In this document: positions 31,392-33,677 of the stretch, one piece after another
Numbering within the stretch: the first letter of the stretch is position 1
Layout: every line of letters begins with the position of its first letter
From: Geminicoccus sp.
GTDB lineage: Bacteria; Pseudomonadota; Alphaproteobacteria; UBA7985
Assembly (NCBI GenBank): GCA_002708995.1
Contig: PAPT01000008.1
Location: 1 to 33,677 of the forward strand
Direction of reading: 5' to 3'
DNA length: 33,677 bases
The notes under the pieces: model-generated
Databases searched by the model: none
Seen by the model: the letters and a program-made list of their open reading frames with translations, nothing else
Told to the model about the DNA's origin: nothing
Made by a program: the position numbers and the translations under genes

Positions 31392-32336
31392 TCAGCGCTT
31401 TGAGACTTCCGCGTATTGGCCACCGTTGCGAAAGCGCACGAGGTAGGACGGCAGCACCGTCTCGATCGGGGTCGGATCGACGCCCAGCGCCTCCAGCCCG
31501 GGCAGGCTGCCATCGGCGACGTTGTCCGTACGCAAGCGCTTGATCTGGTCGATGGTGATCGGCGGAGCCACCGGCGCTAGCGAGCTCGCCAACGCGATTA
31601 GTTCGGCCACGCCCCACGGCAGATGCACCAGCGGTGCCTTCGATCCCGTCACCGACTGCATCAGGTCGATCAGCGCACGGAAGCTGTACACCCCCGGGCC
31701 AACGAGATCATAGACCCCGCCAGCGGTCTGGTCGTCGGCCGCGATCGCTGAAATTGCATCGGCCACGTCGCCGACAAAGACCGGCTGGAACCGGGTATTG
31801 CCACCGCCGATCAACGGCACGGCCGGCAGGGCGCTGAACCGGTTGAAGAAGGTGTCTTCCGCGCCGACCAGCAGGCCCGGGCGCACGATCGTCGCCTTGG
31901 GGAAGGCGCGCAGGGTGGCGTCCTCGCCCAGCGCCTTGCAGCGGGTCGACTCAGAGCTGTGGTTGGCATCGGCACCCAGCGCCGAGACGTGGACCAGGCG
32001 CCGGACGCCTGCTTTCGCCGCAGCCTCAGCGACCGTCGCTGCGCCCCCGACCATGGTAGCGTCGAAGCTCTGACCCTTGCCGCTCTCGTAAAAGACGGCG
32101 ACGAGGTTGATCACCAGATCGGCGCCCTCGACTGCGCGTGCGACGGCGGCGGCATTCTGGATCGGCGCATAGACGGCCTGGATCTGGCCGACCTCGCCCT
32201 GGGTTAGCAGGTGCCGTGCGCGCGACGGGTGGCGCGAGGCGACCCGAACACGATATCCGGCCTTGGCCAGCTGCGGCACGATATAGCGGGCCAGAAAGCC
32301 GGTTCCGCCCATGACTGTAGCGATCTTGTGAGCCAT
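31392..32336 (-). CDS. NDUFA9-like NAD(P)-binding protein
   Basis: The 314-residue product belongs to the atypical SDR group that includes NDUFA9/39-kDa subunit of respiratory complex I. It begins MAHKIATVMGGTGFLARYIV with the GGTGFLA nucleotide loop. RVRVASRHPSRARHL follows, then LVINLVAVFYESGKGQSFD, RLVHVSALGADANHSSEST, KATIVRPGLLVGAEDTFFNR, and RFQPVFVGDVADAI. These are typical of the complex I-like NDUFA9 family in Alphaproteobacteria. In mitochondria this subunit stabilises the complex; a bacterial role is less certain. The start ATG at 32336 has GGAG about 9 nt before it. Its stop is convergent with uppP (12 bp apart). Confidence 0.9.
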   Translation of the reverse strand: MAHKIATVMGGTGFLARYIVPQLAKAGYRVRVASRHPSRARHLLTQGEVGQIQAVYAPIQNAAAVARAVEGADLVINLVAVFYESGKGQSFDATMVGGAATVAEAAAKAGVRRLVHVSALGADANHSSESTRCKALGEDATLRAFPKATIVRPGLLVGAEDTFFNRFSALPAVPLIGGGNTRFQPVFVGDVADAISAIAADDQTAGGVYDLVGPGVYSFRALIDLMQSVTGSKAPLVHLPWGVAELIALASSLAPVAPPITIDQIKRLRTDNVADGSLPGLEALGVDPTPIETVLPSYLVRFRNGGQYAEVSKR

Positions 32337-32554
32337 TTTGAGGGTCTCCGTTCGGCCCCGTGAAGGCGGGGCAGGGAAGGGTTGACTGACAAATAGTCCA
32401 ACCTGCGCCGTCTGACAAAGCGCGTATTGACCAAGGGAGCCCCACGCCGCGAGAAACGACATTCTGGCATGTGTTGACATCGGGGACGGAAAAGGCTTTA
32501 TCCGGCGCACCTCTCGCGGTCGGTGGAGTCAAACTCCAGGCCGGTGGGACAGGA

Positions 32555-32641
32555 GCCCAGGTGGCGGAATTGGTAGACGCGCAGGTTTCAGGTACCTGTG
32601 CCCTTCGGGGCGTGGAAGTTCGAGTCTTCTCCTGGGCACCA
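32555..32641 (+). tRNA. tRNA-Leu (anticodon CAG), CCA encoded
   Basis: The 87-nt gene folds as a class II tRNA: acceptor GCCCAGG/CCTGGGC, D-loop with AATTGGTAGACGC, anticodon stem CAGGT/ACCTG with loop TTCAGGT (anticodon CAG at 32589-32591), long variable arm TGCCCTTCGGGGCGT, T-arm around TTCGAGT, and terminal ACCA with CCA at 32639-32641. It reads CUG codons, frequent in this GC-rich genome. The integrase-coding element begins 77 bp downstream, and the tRNA 3' half is the likely attachment site. Confidence 0.97.
32618..32641 (+). other. Likely attachment site (tRNA 3' end)
   Basis: Tyrosine recombinases commonly integrate into the 3' end of tRNA genes. The T-arm and acceptor 3' strand of tRNA-Leu lie directly upstream of a phage-type integrase gene, so this segment is inferred to be the left attachment core. 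The second copy expected at the other end of the element is outside the window, so the exact borders cannot be set. Confidence 0.4.
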
Positions 32642-32717
32642 TTGATTGCTATCAGATTTATAGTAACCCACTGTTACCCAACACTTTTTCACGTGTTGTT
32701 CAGGGAGACGGTAGGTC

Positions 32718-33677
32718 ATGCGTTCGGTCATTTTTCCATCTTTTAGGTACGCCAAGCGAGGGATCTTCTACTTTGGTAGGCGGGTCCCAAAGGACGTGCA
32801 GAGATTCTACGGCTCACCAAAGCTCGTGCTTTCCCTCAGAACCAAGTCCGTAACAAAGGCAGAGCGCCAAGCCCAACGGATTGCTGCGAAACTTGAGGAA
32901 CAGTGGGATCTGCTGCGTCTCGTTCACCTTGAGGACCGTGTTGGTAACAACAGGGTTGAAGTCCCCGCCAGCCTGAGTCCCTTGGTGGTCAATACCACTC
33001 CGTCGCTCACCAACGCCGCTGAGACGTATCTGGCTGGCAAAGGTAGTCACAGGCCCAAGACGTTCCGGCAGGCTGTCGATTGAGCTGTCAGCAACATGGT
33101 GGAAGTCGGAGGTGACCTTCCGATCGGCTCCTACACCCGCAGCCAGGTGAACAGCTTGAGAGACAAGTTGCAGTCCTCCGGCCTCGCAACAGCAAGCATA
33201 CGACGCCAACTCTCCACCCTCTCCGCGCTTGTCAACTACGTCAGCAAGGAGCTGGGCCTCGACCCCAACCCGGCCTTCTCTGGTGTGATCATCCATGAGG
33301 TGGAGGTCGATGCTGAGATCCAGAAGCGGCCAAGCGTACCGTTAGACGTCATCAAAGCAGTCCAGCAACGCTGCTACCAAATGGACGATGAGGCCCGCTG
33401 GGCCATTGCTATAGTCAGCGATACGGGCCTGAGGCTCAGTGAGGCCCTGGGCCTAGTGAAGGACGATGTCATCCTCGATGGTCCTGTTCCCCATCTGGTG
33501 GTCCGTAGTCACCCTTGGAGACGCTTGAAGACTTCAGCGAGTGCACGGAAGGTCCCGCTGGTTGGGGCTGCTCTTTGGGCTGCACAGCGAGGCTCAGCAC
33601 TATCACCGTCACCCTTCATGTTCCCCCGCTACTGTTCCCCTGAAGGATGCAAGGGCAACAGTGCCAGTGGAGCCCTG
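32718..33677 (+). pseudogene. Tyrosine recombinase (phage-type integrase), in-frame stop, runs off window
   Basis: The frame opens at ATG 32718 with MRSVIFPSFRYAKRGIFYFG and VPKDVQRFYGSPKLVLSLRT, the N-terminal SAM-like arm of DUF6538-type integrases. It is interrupted by TGA at 33081-33083 after TFRQAVD, then continues in the same frame to the window end as AVSNMVEVGGDLPIGSYTRS and beyond. SDTGLRLSEALGL carries the first catalytic Arg (codon 33432-33434). The HxxR and Tyr motifs lie beyond the window. The phrase around the stop would read QAVD-Arg-AVSN if TGA came from CGA. The gene is therefore probably an inactivated or rarely read-through integrase of an element inserted at tRNA-Leu. Its composition is less GC-rich than the flanking core genes. 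Confidence 0.85.

Overview
The window is chromosomal DNA from an alphaproteobacterium, by eye GC-rich except at its two ends. The evidence is a core gene content typical of that class: a COQ9-family protein; the run rsfS, rlmH, gpmI, EnvC-like factor, CtpA and rppH on one strand; an FzlA-like GST next to uppP and an NDUFA9-like NAD(P)-binding protein; and a ribosomal protein S16 with a long Ala/Glu tail. The order within the class cannot be fixed from sequence alone.

Layout. Positions 1-2570 are accessory and lower in GC: a possible transposase scrap, two small dimeric-barrel-type proteins, a degenerate stretch and an orphan secreted protein. Positions 2768-5307 hold COQ9, a decayed small ORF, a secreted FG-GAP protein and a DUF924 protein. 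Positions 5367-10799 are a tightly packed minus-strand cluster, read as rsfS, rlmH, gpmI, envC-like, ctpA, rppH, with overlapping stops and starts at the last three junctions. Positions 10984-14792 are the conserved ffh, rpsP, rimM, trmD, rplS operon, also on the minus strand. An MFS transporter at 15094-16320 is divergent from ffh.

Positions 16417-23927 hold the translation cluster thrS, infC, rpmI, rplT, pheS, pheT (minus strand), with a 420-bp interruption between infC and rpmI and a strong terminator after rplT. Next come a GT-B-type glycosyltransferase (minus), a plus-strand pair of an ABHD10-like hydrolase and an M50B-like membrane zinc protein, an SDR/epimerase, and a TPR protein. The division and envelope group fzlA (minus), uppP (plus) and NDUFA9-like (minus) follows. 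The window ends with tRNA-Leu(CAG) and the start of an integrated element whose tyrosine recombinase carries an in-frame stop.

Most notable observations: (1) a structured interspersed repeat of about 157 bp with two full copies and one truncated copy, whose hairpins are kept by compensatory changes; one copy sits inside the infC-rpmI gap, the other two between the convergent TPR and fzlA genes. (2) Apparent AUC start codons behind good Shine-Dalgarno sites: infC, where this is expected for the family, a DUF4242-like gene, where it is not, and possibly rsfS. (3) The tRNA-Leu/integrase junction with a broken integrase. (4) Low-complexity extensions in CtpA, S16, COQ9 and the M50B-like protein. 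I did not see a clear new defence or biosynthetic system.
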